From NCBI RefSeq assembly GCF_963583255.1, contig NC_084806.1, positions 17,216,317 through 17,280,316 of the forward strand: a DNA stretch of 64,000 nucleotides. Direction: 5' to 3'. The position numbers and the translations under genes are program-made. Source of the stretch: Pyrus communis. Taxonomy: Eukaryota > Streptophyta > Magnoliopsida > Rosales > Rosaceae. Shown piece by piece: positions 10,081 through 22,500 of the stretch (position 1 is the stretch's first letter; the number at the start of each line of letters is the position of its first letter). The notes below the pieces were generated by a model. That model did not search any database, had not been told where the DNA came from, and saw nothing but the letters and a program-made list of their open reading frames with translations.

Positions 10081-13000
10081 TTATTTAGCTTCATCAGCAT
10101 GTGCATCTAAGGCTATAAACTCTGATTCCATTGTCGAACGTGCTGTACACATTTGCTTGGATGATTTCCATGACACAACTGCTCCACCAAGTGTAAGTAC
10201 ATATGCACTTGTGGATTTACTGTCAATGCTCCCTAAAATCCAACTTGCATCACTATATCCTTCTAATACTAGGGGATATTGAGTGTAATGCAAACCATAG
10301 TTCACTGTATGCTTTAAGTATCTTAATACCCTTTTTAAAGCATTCCAATGATCTCTTCCAGGATTACTTGAATACCTGCTTAATCGGCTTATTAAATAAG
10401 CAAGATTAGGTCTTGTACAATTCATAATGTACATCAAGCAACCTATAACTTGGGTATGCTCCAATGGAGATACGATTTCTTCTTTGTTTTTAGTAAGTTT
10501 ATGAATGGGATCAAATTGAGTTACTGCAAGTTTACAATCATAATGTCTAAATCTTTTTAGAACCTTTTCGATATAATGTGACTGAGTTAGAACATATCCT
10601 TCTGAATTCCTTAGAATTCAAACTCCATGAATCACATCAGCTATTCCCGTATCAAAACTAGAATTTAGCATTTTCTTTGTGGAGTTAATCACATCTTTGT
10701 TTGTTTCCATTATGAGCATGTCATCAACATATAGACATACAATAACGCAAGCATTTTTCGTTTGCTTAACATAAATGCATTTATCACTTTCATTGATCAC
10801 AAATCCATTTGTGATCATATTATGATCGAATTTTTCATGCCATTGCTTAGGAGCTTGTTTATATCCATATAATGACTTAATCAATTTGCAAACTTTCTTT
10901 TCTTGACATTTGTCAATGAAACCTTCAAGTTGTTCCATATATCTTTCTTCATCTAATTCACCATTTAAAAATGTAGTCTTGACATCCATTTGATGTATCT
11001 CGAGATTGTAAACAAACGTTATAGCTATTAACAACCTTATAGATGTTATTCTAGCTACTGGTGAATAGGTGTCAGAGTAGTCAGGTCCTTATTTTTTACG
11101 ATACCCTTTGGCAACTAGACGAGCTTTATACTTGTCTATGGTACTATCCGGTCTCAATTTCTTCTTGAAAATCCATTTGTATCCTATTGGTTTATTTCCT
11201 AGAGGTAGATTAACCAATTCCCATGTATTACTTTGCATTATGGATTCCATTTCACTTTGAATAGCTTCTTTCCAATAAGGTGCTTCAGAGGATTCTAATG
11301 CAGCCTTATAAGTTTGAGGCTCTTCTTCGGTTAGATAAGTAAGGAAATCAGGACCAAAATCCTTTGCAAATGTTGCTCTTTTACTATTCCGTGGTTCCAA
11401 ATCTTGGCTTTGGACTTTAGAAGTTGAAGCATAATTATCGTCATTATTTCTTGTAGTATCATCATGTACTCTTTTATTCAAACCATACGACCTATCTTTA
11501 TAAGGAAAATTTTCCTCAAAGAACTCAGCTTCTGCAGATTCAAATATTGTATTTACATGATTGTCTGCAATTTTAGATTTATGAACCAAAAATTCGTATG
11601 TTGCACTATTATTGGTGTGACCAATAAATATACAATCCATCATTTTTTGTCCAAGTTTTTGTCTCTTTGGAAGAGGCACTTGAACTTTCACAAGACAACC
11701 CCACACTTTCAAAATTTTATATATTGGTAACCTTCCTTTCCAGTTTTCATAAGGAGACTGATTATTTTCTTATGTGGAATTCGGTTCAATATTGTGTTGG
11801 CAACAAGGAGTGCTTCACCCCACAAATTATGTGATGCGCCAAAACTGTTTAACATGGAATTAATCATATCTTTCAATGTTTGATTTTTAAGTTCAACTAC
11901 TTCGTTTTGTTGAGGAGTACATGGTGTTGCTGTTTGATGTATTATTCCATGGTTTGAACAAAATTCGGCGAGGTCATTAGATTCGTATTCACCACCTCTA
12001 TCCAACCTTAAGACTTTTATTCTTCTGTCTAGTTGATTTTTTACTACGGCTTTAAATGTCTTAAACATGTTTAAAGCTTCACCTTTGCTATGAATCAAAT
12101 AAACATAACAGTAGTTGCTGCAATCATCAATGAAAGAAATATAGTAGTTCTTTCCTCCACGAGTTGGTGTGGACTTGAAATCACAAAGATCACTATGGAT
12201 TAAACCAAGTACTTCATTGGATTTTTCCACTGATTTATATAAATGTCTTGCATATTTGGATTATGTGCATATCTCACATTTAGCCACTTTATTCATGGAA
12301 CATTTGAAGAGAACGAAAATTAACATGTCCTAATCTTGCATGCCATAATGTAGAGGACTCAATCAAGTAAGCAAAAGAAGCACTAGCCTTATTATTATTA
12401 TTATTATTATTAGCATCAGTAGAAAGTACATTCAATTTGAAGAGCCCCTCAGCTAGGTAGCCCTTTCCTGCATACACCTCACCCTTGTTGATTACAAACT
12501 TGTTCAATTTGAAGAGCCCCTCAGCTAGGTAGCCCTTTCCCGCATACACCTCACCCTTGTTGATTACAAACTTGTCAGATTCAAAGACTAATTTGAAACA
12601 TTCATTGCTCAGAAGTGATCCAGAAATTAGATTCTTGCGAATATCATGAACATGTAGAACATTGGTAAGTGAAAGCTCTTTCCCAAAAATGAGTTTGAGA
12701 GTCATTTTTCCCTCCCCTACAACATAAAATGCAGTTGCATTTCCCGTGTACAGATTTTCTCCACTGTCAATTAGTTCGTAAGAAACAAATAAATTCTGAT
12801 CAGCACAAATGTGCTTTGTTGCTCAACCCACCAGTCATTGGAATCAGTCAATAAATTGACCTCAAATACAACAACAACAACAAACTTGTCTTTTGCAATG
12901 TTTACTTGATTGGAATTCTCAGCATTCTGATCCTTCTTGTGGTGGTAATCATTTGCCCTATGACCTGCCTTTCCATAAACCCAGCAACCTCCTTTGATTT

Positions 13001-13758
13001 TCTTCAAGGTTTTCCCTTTCGCAGTAGTCAGTGCTCTCTTTGCAGTATCCTTGCCTATGTTTTTCTAATGGTGTTTTGCCTTGTGTGAGTCTCCTCCTTC
13101 CACAATATTGGATTTTGCCTCTAGCGATGAGGCATCATACTTCTCATTTTTGTGATGATCCTCTTCCACACCCAATTTGAGAATCAATTAATCCATGCTC
13201 ATGTCTTCAGTTAGATGCTTCAGATAAATCTTAAAGTCCTTCCAATTTGAAGGCAGTTTCTCTACAATAGAGCCAACCACAAAACCTTTTTTCAGACCAA
13301 GATTCTCTTCATCTAACTCATGAACAATCACTTGGAGTTCTTCAACTTGCTTGACAACAAACTTGGTGTCACTCATCTTGTAATTCAAACAATTTTTGAT
13401 CATAAACTTCTTGGAACTAGCCACTTCAGACTTATATTTTTTGTCCATAGACTCCCATGATCTTTAGCCGTCTTATATGATGAATAAGCATCATACAGAG
13501 AGTCATCTAAAACATTCAGAATGTAGTTCCTGCATAGAAATTCACTGTGAGTCCAGGCTTCTATAGCCTGCAGAATTTTGGCAAACGTATCTCTCTCTTC
13601 TGGTGCTTCAGGGGTCTCAGAAGTAATGATATGACTAAAGTTCAGAGTTGTCAAGTAAAAAAAAAAATCTTCTATTGCCAATGTTTGAAATCAACTCCCT
13701 TGAATTTCTCAGGTTTCTCAAAATGTTGTTTGACGACACCAACATTTGATTGATCCAT
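10081..13758 (-). pseudogene. copia gag-pol remnant of the 8.4-14.5 kb element
   Basis: Reading leftward: gag from an ATG at 13758 (MDQSNVG) to about 13188, with a shift near an A run at 13651-13663. A nucleocapsid knuckle near 12980 keeps its first Cys and its His, but two Cys are Tyr (CWVYGKAGHRANDY). The pre-integrase domain (12705-12289) has LWHARLGHVNF. Integrase (12230-11709) has HSDL, FIDDCS, LRLDRGGEY and the QQNEVVE region. Reverse transcriptase (11034-10618) has MDVKTTFLNGELDE and CLYVDDML. RNase H (10464-10081) has EGYSDASW and SWKSSKQ. A stretch coding KLNKFVINKGEVYAGKGYL is tandemly duplicated near 12430-12570. Several stops and shifts make it non-functional. Confidence 0.93.
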
Positions 13759-13768
13759 AATTCTGTAT

Positions 13769-13826
13769 TGTTAGAATGCATCAAATATCATTCATAATAC
13801 ACACACAGACACAGACACAGACACAG

Positions 13827-13889
<63 letters not shown>

Positions 13890-14532
13890 ATTGCACAATT
13901 TAATACGAATTACAATTTCACTATATATACAATTTATCAAAATATGAATAATTAATAAAATTGCATATAAAATCATAACAATCATCACTAACTTGATTCT
14001 AAAAGATAGAGGCTTGCGATAGCAATCTCCTAAGATAGAAATACACCCCTACACTAGTGCAGTAGTTCATGGACGTCTCTCTTGTAGGATACAACTATCT
14101 AACCCAAGTTCTTGCAATCGAACTTGGATTCTTGGTGAATTTGCTATGTGTTTCTTTGTGAAGGATCAAAGAGAGAGTGACGGAATTGTGTTCTTCATTT
14201 CTGATACCACAACCATATATATAACAGCATTTTTGCAACAATTATGGTTGTTCATTCTTATCCTTTCAGAAATGATGTAACTATTTTTTGTAAACAGTCT
14301 TATCCTTTTGGAAAAAAGTTAAATCCCAAGGCCCATCTTTGACATTTAATATATACACCAAGCCTTCCAAGTCCAAGGCCCAAGGTCCATGGCTTTGGCC
14401 CAATTCCTTTTAAACAATATGTGAGTGAACTCACTTATAAAGAGAAATTAGGGAGAGTTTTTGGTTGATGTGGGACAATGGTCCCTCACAAGTTCCAAAA
14501 ATACCCCCACATTTTCTATTCAAACTCTAGCA
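13769..14532 (-). repeat. 5' LTR of the copia element (764 bp), with a CA microsatellite
   Basis: It is the partner of 8380-9222 and has a single copy of the block that is duplicated there. A CA/CAGA dinucleotide run of about 90 bp (13798-13887) lies near its inner end. A TGGTATCAG motif, normally the core of a copia primer-binding site for initiator tRNA-Met, occurs on the minus strand at 14201-14209 inside this LTR rather than directly after it. Confidence 0.9.
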
Positions 14533-14933
14533 TGAGTTGCCTGCTTGAAAATATTTGCAATCTCCTTTTTATTTTCCAGCCAATTCTATGTATCTTTATG
14601 TAGAAAATTGGTTGATGGAATAGATGTTCCAAATTGCCTCGTTTGATAACCATTTCGTTCCTAGTATTTAGTTTTTGTTTTCTTTGGAGATAGAGGAGAA
14701 ATACATGGAAGACAGAGATACGAACAAAGATGGGGGGCAAAAGATGGTAAGGTTGATGTGAAAAAAATGTATCTTGTTTCATAGTTATCACCAGTTATAT
14801 GTTTTTTTTACATCTGTATCTCCTTTCAAGTTTCTGTTTCATAATAGCAGCTCTTGCAAGTGATGCCAAGGGTAGAGAATATGTTACACTGGAAAATCAT
14901 TTTCATCATCATTTGAAGAGTTCTTATACTTGC

Positions 14934-16674
14934 TGATAGGATTAAAAGCACACCACAAAGTAGCACACAAATGTCCTATTAATTTTCCTTATTAACAATA
15001 AGATTTATCAATTGTAGCATATGAAAATAAGGGTCTTTCCCACAGAAGATTGTTTTATCTAACTACTTAGAATGTCACAAAAACTGGGCTGTTGTCCTTA
15101 CTGACCAGCCACCGAAAAATAATTATTAGACTGACTTACACTTATCTAAAGTCTACGAAATTTTATATGCACATACTAGACACACAGAGCTATACTCACA
15201 CAAATTTTATTAGACTGACTTACACTTATTTAAATTAAATCGAACAAAAACAAGACAGAGACAGATTTTTAAGGAGTTCACAAATTAAGAAAAACGAGTT
15301 AGGGGAATTGCTATCCACCACCAAATAATCATGCAAACATGTTATGTTTCATTCAAATTCCTTTCATTTTTGGATGAAGATGCTCAAGTTGGCTCAATGT
15401 TAGAACTCAACCTATTACTCTTTCTTATGTAGTATGTTAAGAGAATGGCGTTTTCAACTTAACTTAGTCCCTAACATGCAATCTAGAATGGTGTGTTCAT
15501 AGATTTAACAAGTAGAAATCATTAAGAACGAAAAGAGTTTGAGTCATCACAAGGCATCATAAGTACTAGCGTTGTCTTACTTATCCTAGAAATTGATTCA
15601 CATGTTAATCGCAATTAACAAGTGCTACTCTAGAACATATGTAGGTCCTCATTCAACAAGGGCAGGCACACACATATTCATACCATTAGAATTTAGATGT
15701 GCTTACTAAGTATGCATCCGTAGAAAACACATAAAAAATTCATCAATGAGACAAGTAGTGAACACATCCATTCGTAAAAGTAATTCAAGCGAAATGTCAT
15801 AACAAACTTGCAATCATATTAGGGGCTTCAAAACAGCCCCTAACTACTAAAAATTAGTTACACATAATTCTCAAATTAAACCAAAAGAAAGACATGAGTT
15901 TGAGAAGATAAAACCGAGAGAAGAGAATGCCAAGATTTCCTCCTTCCTTTCCTTCCTTCCCCAACGCAGCAGCCTTGCCTTTTTTCCTTGCTTTCCTTCC
16001 TTTTTTTCTATCTTTTTTTTCACACTTTTTCTCCCTCTTTGCTGCTGCAACCTGTAGCCCTTTTCTTCTTTTCTGCTGCCACAGTTTTTTCTCCATAACT
16101 CACCCCACTAACAGCCATTTAGTGATGACAATAAGTGAGAGGAAATTCTAAAACAATTGTAACTCTTTGGGCAGCCTTTATACCCATTACTCTCACTTAA
16201 TTTTTCATTTCCTCTGATATTTGAATAGGTGTTAGCTGGCTTGTTCTTGGTTGCATCAGTTTTGGCTGTTAGTTTTATGGGATTTATTGCTTTCAATGTT
16301 TTCTTGTCAGTTACAAACTGCTCAACCTCTTGGGAACCTTTCAGTGTTAAAACGGCCATAACTTTTTCTAGAAAAATGATATTAACAATCCGCAAAATGG
16401 TCCAGAAAATAGACATCCGTAGCTTTCCAAGAATATAAGGCTCATTCTCTAATTCATTCTGAGCTGTCCGCAACTTGCTTCCAAAGTCAGCTGACCTGCA
16501 CAGGCAGTTTTGACGAATTTGTTACTTAAAATCTCACTTGTGCTATTTTTCTTTTCTTTGCTTGACAAATCCTACAAAACACAAAAACAAAGTAAATAAC
16601 TCAAAAATATAAGGAACTAACTAAGAAAAGACAAGTGAATTTGATATAAAATATATATAAATATGAGCTTATCA
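14934..16674 (-). mobile_element. solo LTR (1,741 bp) with CTTGC target-site duplication
   Basis: The segment starts TGATAGGATTAAAAGC and ends ATGAGCTTATCA, and is flanked by perfect 5-bp copies CTTGC (14929-14933 and 16675-16679). Termini TGATAG...CTTATCA form a short inverted repeat and resemble those of the young Athila-type LTR at 49.7 kb (TGATGCG...CTATCA), so a gypsy/Athila-like origin is likely. The strand is inferred from that likeness. No internal domain or second LTR is present; recombination between two LTRs explains this. A T/C-rich tract at about 15940-16095 is part of the LTR, not a gene. Confidence 0.85.
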
Positions 16675-16679
16675 CTTGC

Positions 16680-17281
16680 ACATCTTATTAAAATTATACA
16701 TGAAAATATGAAATTTGAGGCACTTAGTGGACACTAACTAGAAAGATTAAGGTTTGTATCTTAACAATGTGCATGTGGTCCAGTATCCTGGTGGATAGAA
16801 TGTTGAGTTTTTATCCATGCGCCTTAGGTTTGAAGCTCTTGCCTCTCTTAAATTAATGTAATAGCTTCGAACTCTTCGTCATCTCCATAATAATAATAAT
16901 TTTTTTTTCTTCTGATAATAACGTATTTTAACAATGCGATCAGTCAGTTCTTCACCAGGATGTTGATTGTGCATATTGTACACATTAAAGTGACAAATGA
17001 GAAATAGGGATTCAACCGCTGCAGGTCTTAGTTAACCTATCTGTAATCAGATACTTTGATTAGTGTTGCAGTTTCTGAGAGATTCTACATATCAAACCAC
17101 TAAACCATCAAAAAGAAAAATGGAAAAAAAGAATATTACATAATGTCACCAAATAATTAATCAAACAAGATGGTCATATATATAGAGTCGTGATAAATTA
17201 ATATTAATTAGTGTGCAAATACCGTGGTTTTCCTTGATTGAAATGCACACTCCAAGCTTTTAAATTGGAAAGTTGAGTCGT
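16680..17281. other. intergenic DNA without recognised features
   Basis: AT-rich sequence with short homopolymer runs. I see no coding signal or repeat structure. Confidence 0.5.
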
Positions 17282-17290
17282 CTTTTAGTC

Positions 17291-17529
17291 GGAGGCAGAT
17301 TGTTTGCCTTCCTGTTTGGGTGCCTTTTTCATCCCTTCCTATTTTGTGCGGTCACGATTAAGCTACTGTCAACATTTTATATTGATTTTTTTATTTTTTA
17401 TTTTATTTTTATAGAGATAGTAAGATAAAAAGCAATAGGAATATAAAATGTTAACGTAACTTAACCGTGACCGCACAAATAAGAAGGGATGAAAAGGGCA
17501 TCCAACAGGAGGCCAGACAATCTGCCTCC
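17291..17529. mobile_element. Mutator-type MITE, 239 bp, 9-bp target-site duplication
   Basis: Terminal inverted repeats of roughly 70-100 bp begin GGAGGCAGATTGT on both ends and contain the shared block TTTGTGCGGTCACG. The middle is an AT-rich spacer. Perfect 9-bp copies CTTTTAGTC flank it (17282-17290 and 17530-17538), the size made by Mutator-like transposases. It carries no coding capacity and could fold into one long hairpin. Confidence 0.9.
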
Positions 17530-17538
17530 CTTTTAGTC

Positions 17539-19559
17539 AAGGTTGCAGCCTGCAGAAGATGCCCTTTTTATTTTGGAAAAGGACACTGATATCATATTCT
17601 ACACTGTATAATTAGCCGTTGTAATAGTTAGATGCGAAAATTTGGGTGCGCACCTGAGTATCCAAGTTTGCGTTAGATGGCTATTGTGGGTTAAAGAAAT
17701 GAACAACTTTTTTCTTCCCATATTATATTTCTAAGTAAGTAGCAAAATTGACAGAGTCTCTAATACACGTCGACTCGTCATATTAATACAAACTTTAATT
17801 ACAAATTGTGGTATGAAGATCGAATTTTAAGAAGTAAAAAATCATAACGATCTCTCTACAACCAAGAAAGAGAAGACAAGACCTTGTCACACCGGTGTGG
17901 TGTGAGTCAAAGCCCCCTTGATACCTAAATTAGACTTAACTGAGAAGTATGAAAACAAGCTATGAGTTTCTTGGAAAATGACTAATTACCTTTTCATGGA
18001 AATGATCATGCATTTATATAATAACAAGCATGGGCTTGAGGATGATTCATTAAGGCATGTGTGTGAGAAATATTTTCGAGTGTCTGATACTCGAGCAAGT
18101 ACTCCAAATGTCATAAAATAAGTGAAGTGACATAGAAAAATATATCGTTTGACCACTTGTATTATTATATATGGAATACTGCTTGAATACCCGATACTTG
18201 AAAAAAAAACTACCCACGTGTGGGGCTCCCTAAGTCGTTGTTTTGAAACCATACTATCTCACGTATTTAGTCAACGAGAGTTAAACTATGGGAGACATAA
18301 TGAGGGGTACCAATTAGGAGTCTCGTTTGGGTATCTCTTAACAACGTCAGTGATTATGGCCCATGCCTAGGCCTAATTATAGGAACCATTATCTCTTGAA
18401 GATCATGTTGGGTATTCCCTGACAGACCTCTGCTAGGCTAATCTCGTATACGACCCCTCTGGACTTGTAATATTATTTGGGCTTTGACTGAGCCCGCTGA
18501 GCCCATCTACTCTAATGAGTGGAATTGCCCAACGTCTTAGTTAGTGTGAGTCCATCACATGAGTGGTCGAGAAAATGATGGCCCGACAGAAGTGTCATCT
18601 CTATTGGGTGTGATTTACGGGGAACTTCCCCTCTAACATTTAATGTTTAACCCATTAAATGCTGGTGAAAACCTATAAAAATAAAAAACTTTTAGATCTA
18701 TGTCCAAAAACATAGATGGTTTTTAGGAGCAAGTTTAATTACCTAATTATATGTATTTATTTTTTTAATGCTCATTTTATATTTTCTAAAAATATTAAAA
18801 ATCAATTAAAATCTTCTAATACTATGAATTTTCAACCCCAAAAAATATAATTAATATCTTATAACAAAAAAAATATATATATTTACATAAATCTATCTGC
18901 AAATCATTCTATCCTAACTCAAGTAACAAATATATGAATGTATATCATACCTATAAGTAAGATATGAAACTTAACTAAAAAGTAGAAAAAACATAATATA
19001 TCTACAAGCAAGACACATGAATCGTACTTGATTATAAAAAGGAATTTGTTATATAGGTAGATAAATATAATTAACCTATGATATAGGTTGATTATAAAAA
19101 TAAAAACTAAAATCTATAAATGGGGTTTAAAACGGGATAAAGAACAAGAAAGAAGAAAATAAATAAATAATCAAAGAAATTATTAGGAAGAAATTTGATT
19201 TTTATAATAAATCTTATCATTTAAGAGATAATTATTGATAATAAAATAATAAGATTTAAGGAATTGAACTTATTTTAATAAATTGGACTATTCCTATTAT
19301 TGGCTCAAAAAATTGGACCTATATCAAGTTTCCCCTAAAAAAAATCTTGAATTGGCTTACTTTAGTACATATGGGTTCTCCTTAGAAGCCAGTAAAATTT
19401 GATTAATGTGGGACCATGATTTTCCAGAGCCAGAGTGAAATGGATTGGAATACAAATATCTCAAAAGTCCAGCTACAGACTCAACAACTTCAATTGCCTG
19501 CACAGACAGACCATTGATGCCACCATCTTCCTGTTCCAAAATAATGGCAACGTCCAGTA
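17539..19559. other. intergenic DNA, possible old repeat debris
   Basis: No gene is supported. The stretch 18380-18690 is less AT-rich than its surroundings and reads like LTR debris, but no boundaries or duplications could be found. From 18700 to 19340 the sequence is very AT-rich. Confidence 0.4.
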
Positions 19560-22500
19560 ACTTTGCTAAGATTGACCATGCTTGTTTCGCAAGATCTGAA
19601 AACCTAATCTAGTAAGGAATCAGCAGGTTCCTATATTCTTGGAGTCCTTATAATCGAAGAATTTGCATCACCGCAACTAATAACTCCTAAGAAGATACAA
19701 TCTCTACTTCTAGATATCCTCTGGATTCTCTCAGTTTAATGCGAATTTCATATCCTAAAAGGTCTCTACCTTAACTGGTATAAATACACCCATATAAGGT
19801 TCATATCTGGTAATGCAATTATGGATAACTTATTTTCTTGCCTACTGCTTGGGTCTCTTAATATTGCTTACTAACTTGATCATTAGAGAGCATTTGACTA
19901 GCGTACCACCCGATCTTTGGCCACTTACGGTTGTTTGTCCTTTTATAGGTAAACGAATTTGTGCATCCTCCACCACGTACGGTGGAGACCACTCTCCATA
20001 CCTTCAATGGAAATCCTGTTTGATCCCTCGGGACAATGAAACCATGGAACTCATGTCCAATCCCTCGAGACAGTGAAACTGGAGGTGCAGGTGGAACCAT
20101 ACAATTACCTAGTGTCTTTCCACGTCATAGGTTGCACGACTCCTCACAATGCTATACTTGGCTGAAACTGGCTCTATAAGATAGGGGTGATTCCTTCATC
20201 TTACCATCAACTACTCCATTGCCCCACACTTGGCGCAGTAAAAAAGATTAATGGTGATCAAGCAGCAGCACGATACCACGCCATGGAATATGATCCGCAA
20301 AGGAGAATGAAGCTCTACCATTCCCATGGATGAATCAACATATCAATCATTGAGGGTCAACAGATAAGCTACAAATAAATTTGACCTAGACCTTGACCAT
20401 CAAGACGACAACACTCCAGAATCCAAAGCAGATGATGATGTTGTCAACATCAGTCTCGATCCTAACAAGCTGGAACGCAAAGCCAAAATAGATTAAAGCT
20501 GTCTAATTGAGAGAATGAGCTTTTCAATGTCTTCCCATGGGCCAACAAGGATGCGTTTGCCTAGTCCACAGAAGACATGTCGAGAGTCGACCTTCAGTAA
20601 TTTTCATGGCCACGACTTGGACACAATCGCAAAACCAGTTATCTAACGAAAATTTAGTCATGGATCGGAGTGAAGCAAAATCATCAAAGCTGAGATGGAT
20701 AAACTTAAGAATGCAACCTTATTATCGAAGTTCACCACCCATAATGGCTAGCTAACTTGGTGCTCGTACAAAATAAGAATGGGAAGTGGAGAGTCTATGT
20801 AGACTCTACAACGGGGCACGACTTGGTGAGCTTTATAGACGCCTACTCCGACTACGACTAGATCAAGATGTACGAGCCAGACATGGTGAAAACATTCTTC
20901 ATCATTGATCGAGGTACGTACTATTACAGGGTTATGTTTTTTGGTCTTAAAAACACAGAGTAACCTATCAAAGGCTAGTCAATCGGATCTTTAGGGAAAA
21001 GATTGAAGAAACGATGGAAGTTTATGTGGACGACATGTTCATTAAAAGAAAAGAAAAGAAAAGAAGGACTATCTCATTCACCTTCAAGAATCCTTTGACC
21101 TACTTGAAAGTACAACATGAAACTCAACCCAGAAGTGTACTTTCAGAGTGACGTCAAGCAAGTTCTTATGCTACTTGGTTACCAAACACGGAACAGAAGC
21201 CAATCCGACCAGATCAAAGTAATTACGAAAATGAAGTCTCTCAGAATTGTAAAGAAGATACAGATCTTAAGAGGAAGAACTGTGAAGTTTCATAGAACAA
21301 ACAAATGCAAGGAAGCAAAGTTAAATGAGTACCTGCCCAACTCACTTGCTATCCAAACAAGTGGACATGGAGGATTTGTATTTGTACTTAGCAGTGTCGA
21401 ACTACATAGTTAGTGCAACTCTGATTCTCGAGGGAGTAAAAATTAATGTACTGCATGTCTAAAACTATTCTCAAACTAGAAACCTGATACCTGAAGATGA
21501 AAAAGCTTATGTTGACATTAGTAGCAACAACCAGAAAGCTCTAGATGTACTTTTAGTAATTCCAAGTTATTTTACATGATCGAGTACCCACTTAGATCCA
21601 GCATAGGCTTAACGCGTCATCCAAAATCGCTAAATAAATCATCTACTTGGGGCAACATGAAATCGTTTATCGGCCTAAGACTTCGATCAAAACTTAAGTG
21701 CTTACGGACTTTTTGGCATAATTTACTTTAGAAAATCAAAATGTCACGACCTTCACAGACCTGCAGAAATCAATTGAGAATCATTTTTCTTTGGAAACTC
21801 TACATGGATGGATTGTTAAATGTGAACATAGCACGAGCAGAAATGGTCTTGATGATGCCAGACGGGTCCATACTTAAAGGAGCCTTGGAACTCGGATTCC
21901 AGGTAAGCAACAATGATGTGGAGTACGAAGTGCTGTTTGCCAGACTCAGGGTAGCAGCAGAGCTCCAAGTTAAAGAACTTTCAATTCATTGTGATTCGAT
22001 GCTAATAGTTAACCAAGTAGAAAAAACTACTTTGCTCACAATCCCACAATAGGACTTTACTTAACCAAAGCCAACGCGTTACTTGAAGGGCTTGAAAGGT
22101 ACGAGATCAAGCAAATTTGAAGGGATGTGAACAACACATGATGATGCATTAGCAAACATCGCATCCAATGTTGATTACTCGCTCCGACGAACGATTCCCT
22201 TTGAGTACCTTGAAGCCTCAACCATTTACGAGCCAGAACCAGACATGGTTGCTATTATCAATACAATAGAGAATTGGATGGACAAAATCATTAACTACAT
22301 CCAAGATGGAAAATTACCCGAAGATCGTCATTTGGCCAGAAAACTGGTCCAAAGGGCTTTGAGATACACCGTCATCCACGAGAAACTCTATAAGTGTTCC
22401 TACTCCGAACCTCAAACCCTATGCGTCACTTCTAAAGACAATCTTACAAAGCCTCAGTGACATCCACTCCAGCATATATGGAAACAGTGTAGGCAGAAGA

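Larger units (their letters stand above)
8380..14532 (-). mobile_element. Ty1/copia LTR retrotransposon, degenerate, with TGAGT target-site duplication
   Basis: Long direct repeats at 8380-9222 and 13769-14532 bound minus-strand gag-pol remnants. Both repeats start TGTTAGAA on the plus strand and end CTCTAGCA, so in element orientation the LTR reads TGCTAGAG...TTCTAACA. The flanking 5-bp duplication TGAGT is exact (8375-8379 and 14533-14537). The gene order gag, integrase, reverse transcriptase, RNase H read right to left is that of copia, probably the Tork side of the family. All reading frames are broken. The LTRs differ by substitutions and by indels, so the insertion is old. Confidence 0.95.

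Noticed and set aside
13798..13988. Frame with alternating Cys and Val
   Set aside because: It is a translation of the CA microsatellite.
15927..16151. Plus-strand frame rich in Phe, Pro and Leu, and its Lys-rich minus-strand counterpart
   Set aside because: Both come from a T/C-rich tract within the solo LTR.
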